Source: Agapetus fuscipes
Lineage: Eukaryota; Arthropoda; Insecta; Trichoptera; Glossosomatidae
Assembly: GCA_951799405.1 (NCBI GenBank)
Contig: OX637339.1
Span: forward strand, 2,046,001-2,110,000
Length of the DNA stretch: 64,000 nt
Reading direction: 5' to 3'
A model generated the notes under the pieces. That model did no database searches. It worked only from the letters and a program-made list of their open reading frames with translations, and was not told the origin of the DNA. Of this stretch, positions 47,497-57,972 are shown piece by piece (position 1 is the stretch's first letter; each line of letters starts with the position of its first letter). Position numbers and translations under genes: made by a program.

Positions 47497-47655
47497 ATCA
47501 TGGGATGTTTTGTCCTTGTGTTGTTTTGTCATAGTGATGAATTTTCTGTGTGGTTTTGTCAAAGTGATGTGATGTATTGTCATTGTGATGTGTCGTTCTG
47601 TCATGTGTCGTTTTGTCACTGTGCCTTTGTAATCTGTCACCGCATACTATACCTG
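47497..47655 (-). repeat. 15-bp minisatellite relic
   Basis: TGATGTTTTATCATGGGATG, TTTTGTCATAGTGATGAATT and GTTCTGTCATGTGTCGTTTT GTCACTGTG repeat with ~15-bp period in minus orientation. RTE-B abuts it. Confidence 0.65.
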
Positions 47656-47846
47656 CAGTATGAGACTCTAAGTTTAAACTCCTCCGTGGCGTTTTAACAA
47701 AAATGTATCGAAAGCAAGACTGCGCTTCTAGCGATCGTTTAAGTTTCATGTTTAGTACACGTACGTGAACAGATGTATATAATTGTTTTGCATGCTGGTT
47801 GCTAGGCTGCGTGTTGCCTAGACGAACAGGCAACAGTCGGCATTCA
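47656..47846. other. Spacer before hAT
   Basis: No gene recognised. Confidence 0.35.
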
Positions 47847-48019
47847 TGCAATGGCAAGGGCGCCCGCAGAATATTTTCCCAGGGGGGGCAAGGCCACCGG
47901 GGGGTCTGGGGGGTATGACACTTTACAGTAAAAAAGTAAAAGTCAAAAATGTTTTAAAGTAATATGTATTTGCTTCAAAATGAACTTAGGTGTGACATGA
48001 TCTGAATGGATGTAAAATA

Positions 48020-48200
48020 TTATGACTTGAACAAGAATTGTACTCTTCTCTTATCCATTCCAAAAACATTGATGGTCTTTTCTATTAGCTCATCTTTTTG
48101 TTGTTTTACTGTGTTCCTATGAACAGACAGTAGACAGAGGCCGGTAAGCCGATCGTTTGACATGGTGCTCCTTATCCAAGTTTTTACTCGTCTCAGAGTA
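48020..48200 (-). CDS. hAT transposase, exon 2 (C-terminus)
   Basis: The frame reads TLRRVKTWIRSTMSNDRLTG, LCLLSVHRN, then a charged tail with DELIEKTINVFGMDKRRVQF and a stop at 48020. It completes the hAT C-terminal dimerisation domain. The following ~160 bp to the terminal repeat are the 3' untranslated region of the transposon. Confidence 0.85.
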
Positions 48201-48428
48201 CTGTAAAGAAACATAACAGTAAACATTTTAAAGATATAAACCATTTTTACTCCTATAAACGAAATTAACCATTGTAAACTAAATTTCTGCCAACTACTGG
48301 TATACTTGACTTAGTATATATTTTAAAAGACTATTATGCAGAAATGGAATAAAAAATAAATAAGTTAGACCTATAAAATCTAAGTAAATTTGCATGCAAT
48401 TTAAAAAAAATTTAACTATTATTCTCAC
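48201..48428 (-). other. Intron in the hAT transposase gene (228 bp)
   Basis: Donor AG/GTGAGAATAA and acceptor TTTCTTTACAG/TACTCTGAG. Joining the exons in phase restores the conserved ERSFSTLRRVKTWIRS dimerisation signature, so this is a real intron and not a frameshift. Confidence 0.85.
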
Positions 48429-49357
48429 CTGAATGACCTCTCAATAGTACAAGTTGTTGGTGGTAAACACAGTGCAATCTTGAGTGCCTTAGCAACTGAC
48501 GGTAAAAAGTAAACATGTTCGTGTTGCAGAACATCTATAAGGTGCATTTTCTCCAAGTCCTTATAATCAGCTGGTGTGTTTGCCCACAGGTCATACCATA
48601 GGACTGATTCGTCCTTAAAGTTGTCTAACAACTTTCCATACATTTCAGCAATTTTTACCACAGAACTTTCGTATTTTTCTTTGGGAAGGGCTTTCATGAC
48701 TTTTGGATGCATGTTAAATATTTCAAAAGCAGGTTGGTTTTTTTCTGAAAACCTGTCACTCAAGGATTGCACCAAAGAGTCTAAATATGGAAGAAACACC
48801 GACACTCTAAAATAATCATTTAAGGTCTCAGATGGTTGGTTTGATCGATGTATTTGTGTTCCACCAATGACTCGTGGCTTTGTGAGAGTAACACACAGAG
48901 CTGCAGCATTTTGTTCGACGGTCAACATTATTTTGGCGAACTCTTCTACACTATTTGTTCTGTCGCTTTTAAAAATTTCAGCTAACCTTTGTATGTGTGT
49001 TGAAACTTTTAATAAGTCAACACTTGGACTTTGCAGCATTTGAGTTACGATTTCAAGTTTACTGGAGTACACAGCTATTACTTGCATACATATTAAGAAT
49101 GATGTTGTTGTTACAGCACAGTGGAGTTGAAATGCTTTCTGCCTCGTGTCCTTATTTCCTTCCATAGATAAGTTTTCTAGAGCTTGAGCTATATCAACAA
49201 ACTGTTCATTGAACTTTCTTATTGCTTTATACTTTTCAGTCCATCTGGTTTCACACAGTTTCTGCAGTGTCCCAATAACCGCTCTCCTCTGTCCATTTTC
49301 ACGAAAAAACTTAATAACCTCTTTTACTGTTCCAACACACCAACAACAGCTAGACAC
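48429..49357 (-). CDS. hAT transposase, partial, exon 1
   Basis: The frame begins CCWCVGTVKEVIKFFRENGQ and continues RRAVIGTLQKLCETRWTEKY, typical of hAT transposases of the 52-kDa-repressor/ZMYM-like kind. Further landmarks are LNDYFRVSVFLPYLDSLVQS and YKDLEKMHLIDVLQHEHVYF. It closes with LPPTTCTIERSF, the start of the C-terminal hAT dimerisation motif. The N-terminal DNA-binding finger and the first catalytic Asp region are missing, presumably in the internal deletion near 49357. The exon ends at 48429, directly before a GTGAG donor. Confidence 0.85.
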
Positions 49358-49784
49358 TGACTGACGCAGACGCTGGGCCGGGCGCGATGTCTGTGTGTAC
49401 GTGACAGTTTAAGAGGGTACAGTCAGTCAACAGAATGTACAGTCAGTCAACGCAGCAACCCCTGCCTTGCTGCCTACCATTACCATAGACTAAGTATCAC
49501 TTGCTCTTCAGTGTCTTGCTTATTGTTGTCAATTACGTTGTTTCTTTCGCTATAATAATACTAGCATGCATGAATACTAGGGTTTGGTTATTTATGTAGT
49601 CATGTTTTTCGTTAACGTAACCTTATCCCGGCGTTTATGCGGAATTGCCGATATTTATTCATTTTGGACATTCTAAATTTTTCAAAACACTAAAACCTGA
49701 CAAAAATTTATGCGCACTATCCTGATTCTCAGGGGGGGCAATGGCCCCCCCTGGCCCCTCCCTGCGGGCGCCCATGTGCAATGG

Positions 49785-50530
49785 CATACAACAATAGCGT
49801 CACTTTTACTAGATTTACTATTGTCCTAGCATTGCTTATGTTCAAGACTACAAATAATCCTAGATTTGTATTTGCCCAACAGCTTAACTTTTACAAGACT
49901 TATGATTTTCCTGGATTCACTCGTATCCTAGAATTACACATTTCCTATACCTATTTGAACTTATCTTATATTTCTTATTGTGTTTGCCCAAATGTTACAC
50001 TTCTACAATATTAATTCTCTTCCTGGATCCACTCTTGTCTGGCAGTGCTCATTTCCTGACTTGAAATTATCCTAGATTTGTACTTGTACACTATCAAAGC
50101 TACAACTTTTTTCCAGAATTGCGCTAATCGTAAATTAACTCTTGTCCTAGAATTGTACATTCCCTAGAATTGAATATATCCAAGATTCAAGATGTCAAAT
50201 GTTGCACTTTTCCTAAAGTTTCTCTTATCCTAGCATTGCACATTTCCTAGACATAATCCAGAATTTGTATTTTTGTACAAATTTTACACCTTTGCAAATT
50301 TCATCTTATCCTAAATATAAACTTACACATTTCTTACATTCATATTTATTCTAGCTTTGCACACATCCTAGACTTGAATTATTCCTTGATCTGTATTTTT
50401 GTTCATAGTTTACATTTTCCCCCACATCTACTCGTATTTCCTAAACTTGAACCAATCCTAGATTTGAACTCATCCACATGTTACACTTATCCTAGACTTG
50501 TCCTAGATTTGATTTTACTCTACAAAGAAA
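49785..50530. repeat. Degenerate satellite-like repeat
   Basis: Phrases such as ATCCTAGATTTGTA(T), CCTAGAATTGCACATTTCCT and ACTTGAATTATCCT return every ~100-120 bp with heavy drift, at about 49857, 49970, 50073, 50170, 50260 and 50386. Composition is T- and C-rich on the plus strand. No ORF is supported. Confidence 0.6.
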
Positions 50531-50939
50531 GGCATTGTTATCCTGTTCAGGCACTCGCTGGCTATTTTAACTTGTGGAAAAGTTAGCTCTGAACAAAAGC
50601 CGCGCGCTGAGTTCAATGAATTTTACTATTGTTTCCATTTACCTACACTACGAATGCGGGAGTGTGGACTGAACTTAATCAAAGTATACAAGTCCACGTT
50701 TATACTTCACCAAAGCGTTTCCCCTGTTTTTTATAAAAAAAAAAAATGAAGGCTCTTGTGAACGTTTTTGTTTAAATACCTTTTTGATAAAACGCTACGG
50801 CTTAGTTTGAATGCAATGTTTTACACTTGGAGAACAGAACTAGGTAAATCTAATAGTTTATTGCAGCTGTCCTTTGTTGCTGGTACATGTTGAGAATAAT
50901 GATGTAAGAATAAATCAATTCTAGGACAATCTATCCATC
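50531..50939. other. Spacer
   Basis: No gene or repeat recognised over ~400 bp. Confidence 0.35.
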
Positions 50940-51172
50940 TATAATGTAGAATCGAATTTGTAAAGATTTAATGCATCCTCACAAGCAGACACATATAGAT
51001 TCACTTTAAAGCATGCTGCATGCGTACAAATAAAATAAAACCCAAATCTTAAATGAACCTAAATCTTCCAAAGCTTGCTGACTTTCCCTGAAAAAGAGGG
51101 GACGATAACAAAGTAAAGTATATTTTACAATTCGGTTTGTCAGCCTCATACCAACCTATAAGTCAATGAAAT
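50940..51172 (-). mobile_element. Old RTE-A 3' UTR copy
   Basis: Minus-strand copy with many substitutions, from GAATCGAATTTGTAAAGATT to AACCTATAAGTCAATGAA. It ends at the common CTTGACTTATAGG boundary. Confidence 0.65.
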
Positions 51173-51191
51173 GATGAACACCTATTCATTC

Positions 51192-51222
51192 GACCAGTCC
51201 GTAGTTTAGTGGTTAACGGTCC
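51192..51222 (+). mobile_element. SINE-A head scrap
   Basis: GACCAGTCCGTAGTTTAGTG GTTAACG is the first ~30 bp of SINE-A only. Confidence 0.5.
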
Positions 51223-51294
51223 GGTTTAATTTTTAAATTAAGTTCTACAAATGGCACTATAATACTTAGCAACTTGTAACTGTTACATTTCCAC

Positions 51295-51575
51295 TGGGGG
51301 TTACTTTCTTTCGCAATCTCACATATTTGGTCTACCCATTTCTTCCTCGGTCTTCCCCTTTCACGCTTTCCTCTGACATTTCCTCTGTACACTTTCTTCG
51401 TGAGTCGTTCGTCGTCCATTCTTTCAAGATGCCCAAACCATTCTCATCTCATTGTGCTATTTTGTACTTTAATTCTCATATTCTCTTTTTTACCACACTC
51501 GTTCATCACCCAATCATTGCGAACTCTATCATTCAGTGTCTTTCCAGCCATTGCTCTTTGGTATTTTATCTATAT
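51295..51575 (-). mobile_element. RTE-B-like LINE fragment
   Basis: The minus strand encodes AGKTLNDRVRNDWVMNECGK, a stop, WFGHLERMDDERLTKKVYRG and NVRGKRERGRPRKKWVDQIC, with a frameshift between the parts. It is a more diverged relative of RTE-B with no catalytic region. Confidence 0.75.
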
Positions 51576-52125
51576 CAATTCATGTGATAAGTTTTATCAA
51601 AATTTCTAGCAAAACTGCACACTGTTTGCTTTCGCACCCTGCATTTCCGACGCCCACTTTCAAGTGCATCAACCCCCCGCTCTGGCCGACGCCCACTCCC
51701 CGCCCACCTCCCAGCTCAAGGTAGGCGGGCAGGCTCGCGTGCCGCCCTTTGTCTCTCACAAAGCGGTAGAGTAATTGTTAACAGTTGCACTGTAAGCCTG
51801 GGTTAAATTCCGCATTCTGTATTCACTTTTCAGTTTTTTTGTAGCGATATAGAAGAATATTTAATCATGTTTTTGCACCCCTCTTTTCTTTCTTCTTTTG
51901 GTGTCACTTTTTTCGAAGATCGTAAATCGTCATGTCTATTTTCCTTCTGGATGCTGTATCTCGAAATAGGGACATGGTGCTTGTCTTGAACCACTGTCAC
52001 AGGTTTTTCAGGCATGATGTCCTTTGGCGTCCGTGAGTTCTTCTCCCCTCAATCTTACCCTGTATAATAAAAGGGAGAAGGCGGTATTTCTCATAACGTG
52101 ACCGAAGTACATCAGTTTTATATCT
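51576..52125. other. Spacer
   Basis: No gene recognised. 51640-51740 is locally GC-rich (CCGACGCCCACTCCCCGCCC). A short RTE-D relic lies at about 52088-52110. Confidence 0.4.
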
Positions 52126-52366
52126 GTACCCTGAGTACGAGTTGCAAAACTTGAGTAATGTAAAGTTTACGGCAATTATGAAAGAGTGATTTCCCCCAAA
52201 ATCTGCCGTTTTTGTTTGATGAACTTGATTTTTTTCATCACTGTAACTCTTTTGCTAAGACCACAAAGTGTAAGAAACAAAAACGGCAGATTTTGGGAGA
52301 AACCACGCTTTGATATTTTCCGTAAACTTTACTTTTCTCAAGTTTTGCAACTCGTACTAAGGGTAC
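52126..52366. mobile_element. Foldback element (~95-bp arms)
   Basis: The left arm (GTACCCTGAGTACGAGTTGC, AAAACTTGAG, AAAGTTTACGG, CCCCCAAAATCTGCCGTTTT) is mirrored by the right arm (AAACGGCAGATTTTGGGAGA, CCGTAAACTTTACTTTTCTC, AAGTTTTGCAACTCGTACTA, AGGGTAC). The loop is ~50 bp. A related scrap is at 58629-58745. No protein is encoded. Confidence 0.82.
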
Positions 52367-52985
52367 TGATGTTGGCAGAATTTCCTTTATGGTATGCATT
52401 TCGGGCAATGAAATCAACGTCAAAAAAATTGTGAAGTCACACGGCTGCACTAGCTAGCTAGCAACTTATAAAATAAAAAGCGTATTAAATTTTTTTATCC
52501 ACTTACGTTCTCAATATTATTATTATGGTTCGAACAATCTGTCACATGAGGTGTGACATGACATTTACCATCTGCAGGGCCGAGAATCATTCGCTCCTAA
52601 TTTTTATATCTGGCTAACCATGCCACACTCCTGCAGCATCCAACCAATGAGGATCCTGTAGTCTAATCAATCCTCTGCCAAAAGTGGATAAATAGACCTC
52701 ACGAGGGAAGGAAGGTCACAGTTGAACCTTTACCATCTTGCCTTCAGCATCTTCTGTCCGTCGACTATTCAGTTTCAGAGTCGAAACTCTTGTTAAATAA
52801 AAAATACGTAGGAAATTGATTTAATAGTATTTTTTTTTTACAAATTAAAACTTTTACAATCCGGTTCTTCTCGGTGATTCCCGGTAAACACTACAAAAGT
52901 GTGAAAATGCTCTAGTTAAGAAGATTTTCATGAGCACTTCCTTATAATTAGTTCACTTACTATGAGAAGTCTATAATAATATCTA
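52367..52985. other. Possible LTR-like sequence, unproven
   Basis: Around 52540-52858 the order is promoter-like (GTGGATAAATAGACCTCACG), a transcript-like stretch, then AATAAAAAATACG and a T-rich end. ACAATC occurs at both edges. I could not define TG...CA ends, so no element is claimed. Confidence 0.3.
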
Positions 52986-53372
52986 TCTATAATCTATAAT
53001 CTAAGTTGCAAGGATATTTTAAAGAATGAAAAAAACGGATTTTACTGACCGTGCAAAAGAGAAGAACGATTTTCTCTACGTTTCGTCGGAGTCATATCCG
53101 ACGTCCTCAGGAGACGTGAGACCTCTATAAGGAGGAACCACGAACTTGCAAGGATATATTCATTCAAAGCTCTCAGATGTATGCCCACAAACAAACACGT
53201 GTAGTTCGCGCTTACAAATGCTGATTGTGTACTTACAAATAAAATCCAAACCTCAAATGAACATAAGCAATGCAACTCTTGCCGACATTCCCTGAAACAG
53301 GGGTGACATTGGCAAAGTGAACCATTTTTTACAGTATGGGTGGTCAACCTCATACCAACCTATAAGTCAAGA
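52986..53372 (-). mobile_element. RTE-A 3' end interrupted by repeat P
   Basis: The tail complement and first bases (ATAATCTATAATCTAAGTTG) reach 53017. After the insert the 3' UTR continues to AACCTATAAGTCAAG at 53372. The 12-bp word TTGCAAGGATAT occurs on both sides of the insert. Confidence 0.85.
53018..53145. mobile_element. Repeat P, copy 3 (128 bp, 12-bp target duplication)
   Basis: Flanked by TTGCAAGGATAT (53006-53017 and 53146-53157). It contains ACTGACCGTGCAAAAGAGAA, the palindrome GTCGGAGTCATATCCGAC and GACGTCCTCAGGAGACGTGA. A 12-bp duplication fits target-primed retrotransposition. A Penelope-like or SINE origin is a guess. Confidence 0.7.
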
Positions 53373-54056
53373 AGTTACACCCAATAAAATGTTTTATTCA
53401 CGATTTGTCAAATTAGTAAATCAGTACTTATTGAGATTTACCTAAGGTGGCGATATGTGTAAGATTTATTACCGACGTAACAAAAAAGGCGTTTTCGCTT
53501 AAAGAAAATTATTACTCTAGGAGTGTGTGTGACTGTAATAGAGCCAACTATACTGCATTTAGGCGCTTCTGTCAGTCGTACCATGAGTCCGCAACTGCGA
53601 GCTCTAGTCCGGTCAGAGGACGCCAGTAGCCCTCTCACTATCTAACTATATATTTAATATCTATCTATTACATTTATATAAATCTATACCTATATTTCCC
53701 GTACACACTGATATACTGCGCTGAGCGCAGATGGCTCCTCGCGAAATACCCGTCAGGCACATTAGCTTCAGTAACATCGAAATTCGGGGGAGGGGGGGTT
53801 CCTTAGATTCATGCAATAGCCTCTGATGAGGATTTTCTTTTCTTTGACACGAATAGAGTTACACTAGCTGATTAACTTCATCGGGAAGGCCCTCAGCCAC
53901 TTGAAAAAAAATTGTAATGTTGTTCACCGAGTGAAGCAACTCCGCATGAGTTGTACGAACTGGGTGGGAGGTGGTGGGAGAGTGCCTGTTACGCCACAGG
54001 TGCGTTTGCTTGTAGCTACTTGAGTACTGTTGTATGGTAGGCACGTACAGTTTGTG
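53373..54056. other. Spacer with dispersed short repeat
   Basis: No gene is supported. 53878-53960 (ATCGGGAAGGCCCTCAGCCA ... CGCATGAGTTGTACGAACTG) resembles, in reverse, the 129-bp insertion at 26 kb and part of the LTR element 3' UTR. Confidence 0.45.
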
Positions 54057-55115
54057 TTAGGACAAAATGTTCATTGACAGAATGTCCACGCGACAGAATA
54101 TGCACCGACAGAATGTCCCCCAACAGAATGTCCGTCGACACAATGTCCACTGAAAAATGTCCACCCCACACAATGCCCCCCGACACAATATCCACTGACA
54201 AAATGTCCACCCGACACAATGTTCATTGCCAAAATGCCCACCTACAGAATGTCTACCGACAGAATGTCCACCGACACAATGCTCTTTGACAAAATATCCA
54301 AGCGACAAAATGTTCACGCAACAGAATATGTACCGATATAATGTCCCCCAACAGAATGTCCGTCGACACAATGTCCACCAACAAAATGTCCACCCGACAC
54401 AATGCCCCCTGACACAATATACACCGACAAAATGTTCACCCGACACAATGCCCCCTGACACAATATACACCGACAAAATGTTCACCCGACACAATGCGCC
54501 CTGACACAATATACACCGACAAAATGTTCACCCGACACAATGCCCCCTGACACAATATACACCGACAAAATGTTCACCCGACACAATGCCCCCTGACACA
54601 ATATACACCGACAAAATGTTCACCCGACACAATGCCCCCTGACACAATATACACCGACAAATGTTCACCCGACACAATGCCCCCTGACACAATATACACC
54701 GACAAATGTTCACCCGACACAATGCCCCCTGACACAATATACACCGACAAAATGTTCACCCGACACAATGCCCCCTGACACAATATACACCGACAAAATG
54801 TTCACCCGACTCAATGTTCATTGACAAAATGTCCACCAATAGAATGTCTAACGACAAAATGTCCACCCAACACAATGTCCATTGATAAAATGTCCACCGA
54901 CAGAATGTCCACCGACACAATGTTCGTTGACAAAATATCCATCGACAAATGTCCATCCGACACAATGTCCATTGACAAAATGTCCACGTGACAAAATGTC
55001 GTCGGGACAGAATGTCCACCGACACAACACTCCCCGACACAATATCCCCCGACAAAGTGCCCACCCGACACAATGTCCATTGACAAATTGTCCACGCGTC
55101 AAAATGTTCACCGAT
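54057..55115. repeat. 15-bp minisatellite array with 46-bp higher-order repeat
   Basis: Units of the type GACAAAATGTCCACC, reverse complement of the unit at 34.7-35.3 kb. Between 54421 and about 54800 a 46-bp higher-order unit (three 15-mers plus one base, ending ...CCCCCTGACACAATAT) repeats about eight times almost perfectly. Long frames on both strands are by-products. Confidence 0.92.
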
Positions 55116-55131
55116 AGAAATTCCACATAAC

Positions 55132-55198
55132 AAGTGTCATAGACTCCTAGAGTTTCTTGAATCTAGGGAGTCTCCCGCACGGGCTTTCTTAAAAAAAA
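55132..55198 (+). mobile_element. 5'-truncated SINE (third tail type) in the array
   Basis: ACAAGTGTCATAGACTCCTA and CTAGGGAGTCTCCCGCACGG, CTTTCTTAAAAAAAAT are the third SINE-A tail alone, ending in A. The minisatellite continues after it. Confidence 0.7.
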
Positions 55199-55325
55199 TC
55201 GACAAAATGTCCACCGGAAAAATGCCGTCCAACATCACGTTAAATCTTCACAAACATCATGCCCAAATTTTGTCTATGGGCATTGTGTCGTTTGACATTC
55301 TGTCTGTGGCCATGTTGTCGTGGAA
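55199..55325. repeat. Minisatellite flank, partly inverted
   Basis: CGACAAAATGTCCACCGGAA continues the array; from about 55267 (TTTGTCTATGGGCATTGTGT, CGTTTGACATTCTGTC) the unit runs in the opposite orientation. The array therefore ends in an inverted segment. Confidence 0.6.
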
Positions 55326-55723
55326 CCTGCCCAGTCTTGCATGGAGCCCCGCAGTCTGTCTGTCCGCCCATTGTCCTCTAGTGACACTCGCGCAAGTGTT
55401 AGTGGACACTGAGTGCCAGCACTGATGGAATGCTAGCACTTGCCAAGGTATACGTCATCCTAGTATGTGTGGTGCTAGACCATCTGGACCCAGGTACAAT
55501 ACATTGCGTAAATCCCCTCTATATCTATTATACTTACCTACTTTACTTTGCGTATAACCGGCAAGCGCAACAAATTTCTTGGTCACTGGGCCGCGTTAGA
55601 GCCGAAGATCCAAGCCCTCCATCCACTTCCCTGCTCCTGGCGTGGCTTCATGTAGGTCTTTCAGGCCAGGAGGGTTTCATTTGTGGAGTTGCAACGGCCT
55701 TGCTCTTGCTATATGTCCAATCT
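55326..55723. other. Spacer
   Basis: No recognised gene or repeat. The 133-aa frame over 55430-55831 runs into RTE-A sequence and has no domain. Confidence 0.35.
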
Positions 55724-56133
55724 AATCAAATCTTATCTCAGTTGCAAAGATATGTTAAATTGGAGATTCACATTACATGCATTTTCACAAGCAGACACGT
55801 ACAAAATCGCGCTTGCACGTGCCGCATGTGAACCTACAACACAAAAACCAAATCTCAAATGGACATACACCCTGCAACTCTTGCCGTCCTTCCCTGAAAC
55901 AGGGGCGACATTGGCAAAGTGAACCATTTTTACAGCATGGGTGGTCAGCCGTATACCAACCTAGAAGTCAAGGAACATACATGACAAATTGCATTTTTAA
56001 ATCAATAAATAATAATATATATGGACATCAAAACTAAAACAGAAAACTAATTCCAATTTAATAAACCCTAGCCGCCAACATTAAAGATCAAAACCGCCAT
56101 TTCTTTCTGTCCTTACATGCTTCTTTCATTTTC
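55724..56133 (-). mobile_element. RTE-A LINE 3' end with coding relic
   Basis: Minus-strand copy from AATCTAATCAAATCTTATCT (tail) through the whole 3' UTR to the end of the ORF (AACCCTAGCCGCCAACATTA on the plus strand, encoding ...CNVGG-stop) and CCTTACATGCTTCTTTCATT. Confidence 0.8.
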
Positions 56134-56368
56134 CTATACTATAAAGAAACAGATTTAAGGCTTATATTTGATGCACGCTCACAAGCAGACACGCTTACTT
56201 GACAACTTGATAGATAATCGAAGTTCGGCCCATCCCTAAAAATAACACATTTTAATAGTGGCTTTCCACAGCGTTTCACAAAAGTCTTTCGTAACTTTAT
56301 GTTTTTTTTTGTACAAAATCTGGTGAATATTTCAAACCTCTAATTTTTGAATCTTTATAGCACTTTAA
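56134..56368. other. Spacer
   Basis: Contains an RTE-A scrap (GATGCACGCTCACAAGCAGA) at about 56172. Nothing else recognised. Confidence 0.4.
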
Positions 56369-56527
56369 AGGACCAACTCTAGAGGACGCCCACGCCAAGA
56401 ATACCTGGAGGACCTGTTGTTGGACGTGCGCTGCTCATCATATGCAGACCTTAAAAGAGCCGCACAAGACAGGGAAGAATGGAGGAGAAGAGTGAAAGAA
56501 ATTGCTGCAAACCAATCCCGGGATTGA
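56369..56527 (+). mobile_element. RTE-type LINE C-terminal fragment (RTE-E)
   Basis: The frame encodes RTNSRGRPRQEYLEDLLLDV, RCSSYADLKRAAQDREEWRR and RVKEIAANQSRD with a TGA stop at 56525-56527. The GRPR...DREEWRR pattern is the RTE C-terminus, from a family different from A-D. Confidence 0.75.
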
Positions 56528-56582
56528 AACTGGAGAAGGAGCGCCTTTTTGAAGTCAAATATTGTTAGGTCTATAATATACA

Positions 56583-56661
56583 TGACACCCATGGTGGGGA
56601 TCGAACCCTTCCCCTCTGGTATGGAACGCAAGCATTCTACCAACTGAGCCATCGACCGGAC
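56583..56661 (-). mobile_element. SINE-B head
   Basis: The minus strand reads TCCGGTCGATGGCTCAGTTG, GTAGAATGCTTGCGTTCCAT and B box GGGTTCGATCCCCACC, followed by ATGGGTGTCATG. The body is lost. Confidence 0.7.
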
Positions 56662-57080
56662 GGAAAAGGGTTAAAAATTCAATACTTTACACAGCTGCCT
56701 CCTGCATTATGTACATAAGAGTGCTAGTGGATAATTGCATTCACTAGTAGGTGCATGCTGCGTGTGCTTAGTTACCCGGCAAGCCGTATTGATTTGATAT
56801 GCGAGCATGGAAACAGCTCTCATGACCCTTCAGCCGGCTGCACTTCCAACACTTGAGTACTGACAACTACAGAATACATTGTGTCTCTGTATACGATTGA
56901 CTTGGGTAACGTATGAATAAGTCGGTATTTCAGTTAACGTTAACACATCAAAAGTTTTGTTACACAATCTTTCATGCTTTGGGTTGGTATGGAGCTGACC
57001 ATCTATACTGTATTAACATTTAAGATTCATTAATCTAATTAATTCATTATCTGGCGACTATTTAGTCTGGGTACAAAGGA
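56662..57080. other. Spacer
   Basis: Only an RTE-A scrap at about 56978-57005 (TTTGGGTTGGTATGGAGCTG) is recognised. Confidence 0.4.
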
Positions 57081-57569
57081 CCGGTCCGTAGTTCAATGGT
57101 AACACTTCGGACTCTGAATGGGAAGGTTGTGGGTTCGATTCTCGGTGGAGCACAAAAAAAATACCATTTACATTTTCAAATTTGCTCCTCGCTGGGTTGA
57201 AAAATTCATAAACCTTAACCAATGACCGGTCACCAAAGGTCCATCCAGCCTCACAGCAACTGGGTCTTGCTTGAGAATTGGCGGTTTGTAGCGACGACGA
57301 CCAAGCTCGTAAAAAGGTCGATGGCTCAATTGGTAGAATGCTTGCATTCCATGCCGAGAGCAAGGGTTCGATCTCAAGGTTTACTCAGACTTCACAAGAA
57401 ATGAGAACCAGCCCCCCGGGAGCTCGGAATCCCCCACTTCAACTGAAAGTGGGTGGTGTGAGGCCGGTCCCCTTACCCGTAAAAATAAATTGGCCCCGAA
57501 TCGCCACATGGGACCCCTTCGGCGATAACGCAGGCAAGAAGTTACACTATATGTGTATCTTAGTCGCGT
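57081..57569 (+). mobile_element. SINE A-B dimer, full length
   Basis: Head A GGACCGGTCCGTAGTTCAAT with B box GGGTTCGATTCTCGG; junction CGTAAAAAGGTCGATGGCTC; 3' end CACTATATGTGTATCTTAGT. It is the same A-B architecture as at 12.6 and 35.7 kb. Confidence 0.85.
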
Positions 57570-57972
57570 TAGTTGTGTTGGGAGGTGCTGCTGGAAATCA
57601 TAACAGTATCCATGTTTTTTTCATTCCTATCCTTGTAAAACCTTTTGCAAATTTACAAAAAAATCGTTGGAGACGCTTGCTTCAAGTAAGAACAGCTCTC
57701 AGACGAAAGCTGAGGTATGCATGTACTATCGCAACATACAATCGATTCCTAGAGCAGCCCTGTAATGTTTTATTTAAATGAATCCTAGGCTTATAAGGGA
57801 ATAGGGCGTGTTCCCTATCGCCTTCTGTTCTACAATACAGGGGCGTCTCGGGGATTTAGGGCCAGTGCTATAAAATTATATTTGTTTCCTTCAAAGGTAT
57901 AGCTAGAAAATAAAATTGCGATGGACATTTGCAAACCAGAGATTACAATCTATAATCTAAATTGAAAATATA
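57570..57972. other. Spacer
   Basis: No gene recognised; an RTE-A tail remnant (AATCTATAATCTAAATTGAA) at 57950-57970 is the target of the following MITE. Confidence 0.4.

Larger units (their letters stand above)
47855..49776 (-). mobile_element. hAT DNA transposon, internally deleted (1922 bp)
   Basis: Termini are CAAGGGCGCCCGCAG on the left and the inverse of CATGGGCGCCCGCAG on the right, with sub-terminal G-rich/C-rich inverted stretches. An 8-bp duplication TGCAATGG flanks it (47847-47854 and 49777-49784), diagnostic of hAT. It encodes only the C-terminal part of a transposase, so it is non-autonomous. Confidence 0.92.

Noticed and set aside
52540..52858. A second solo LTR
   Set aside because: TATA-like and AATAAA-like words are present, but TG...CA ends with matching target duplication could not be placed.
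54057..55133. Overlapping cysteine-rich frames of up to 150 residues
   Set aside because: They follow the 15/46-bp repeat and change frame with each 46-bp unit; no independent coding signal.
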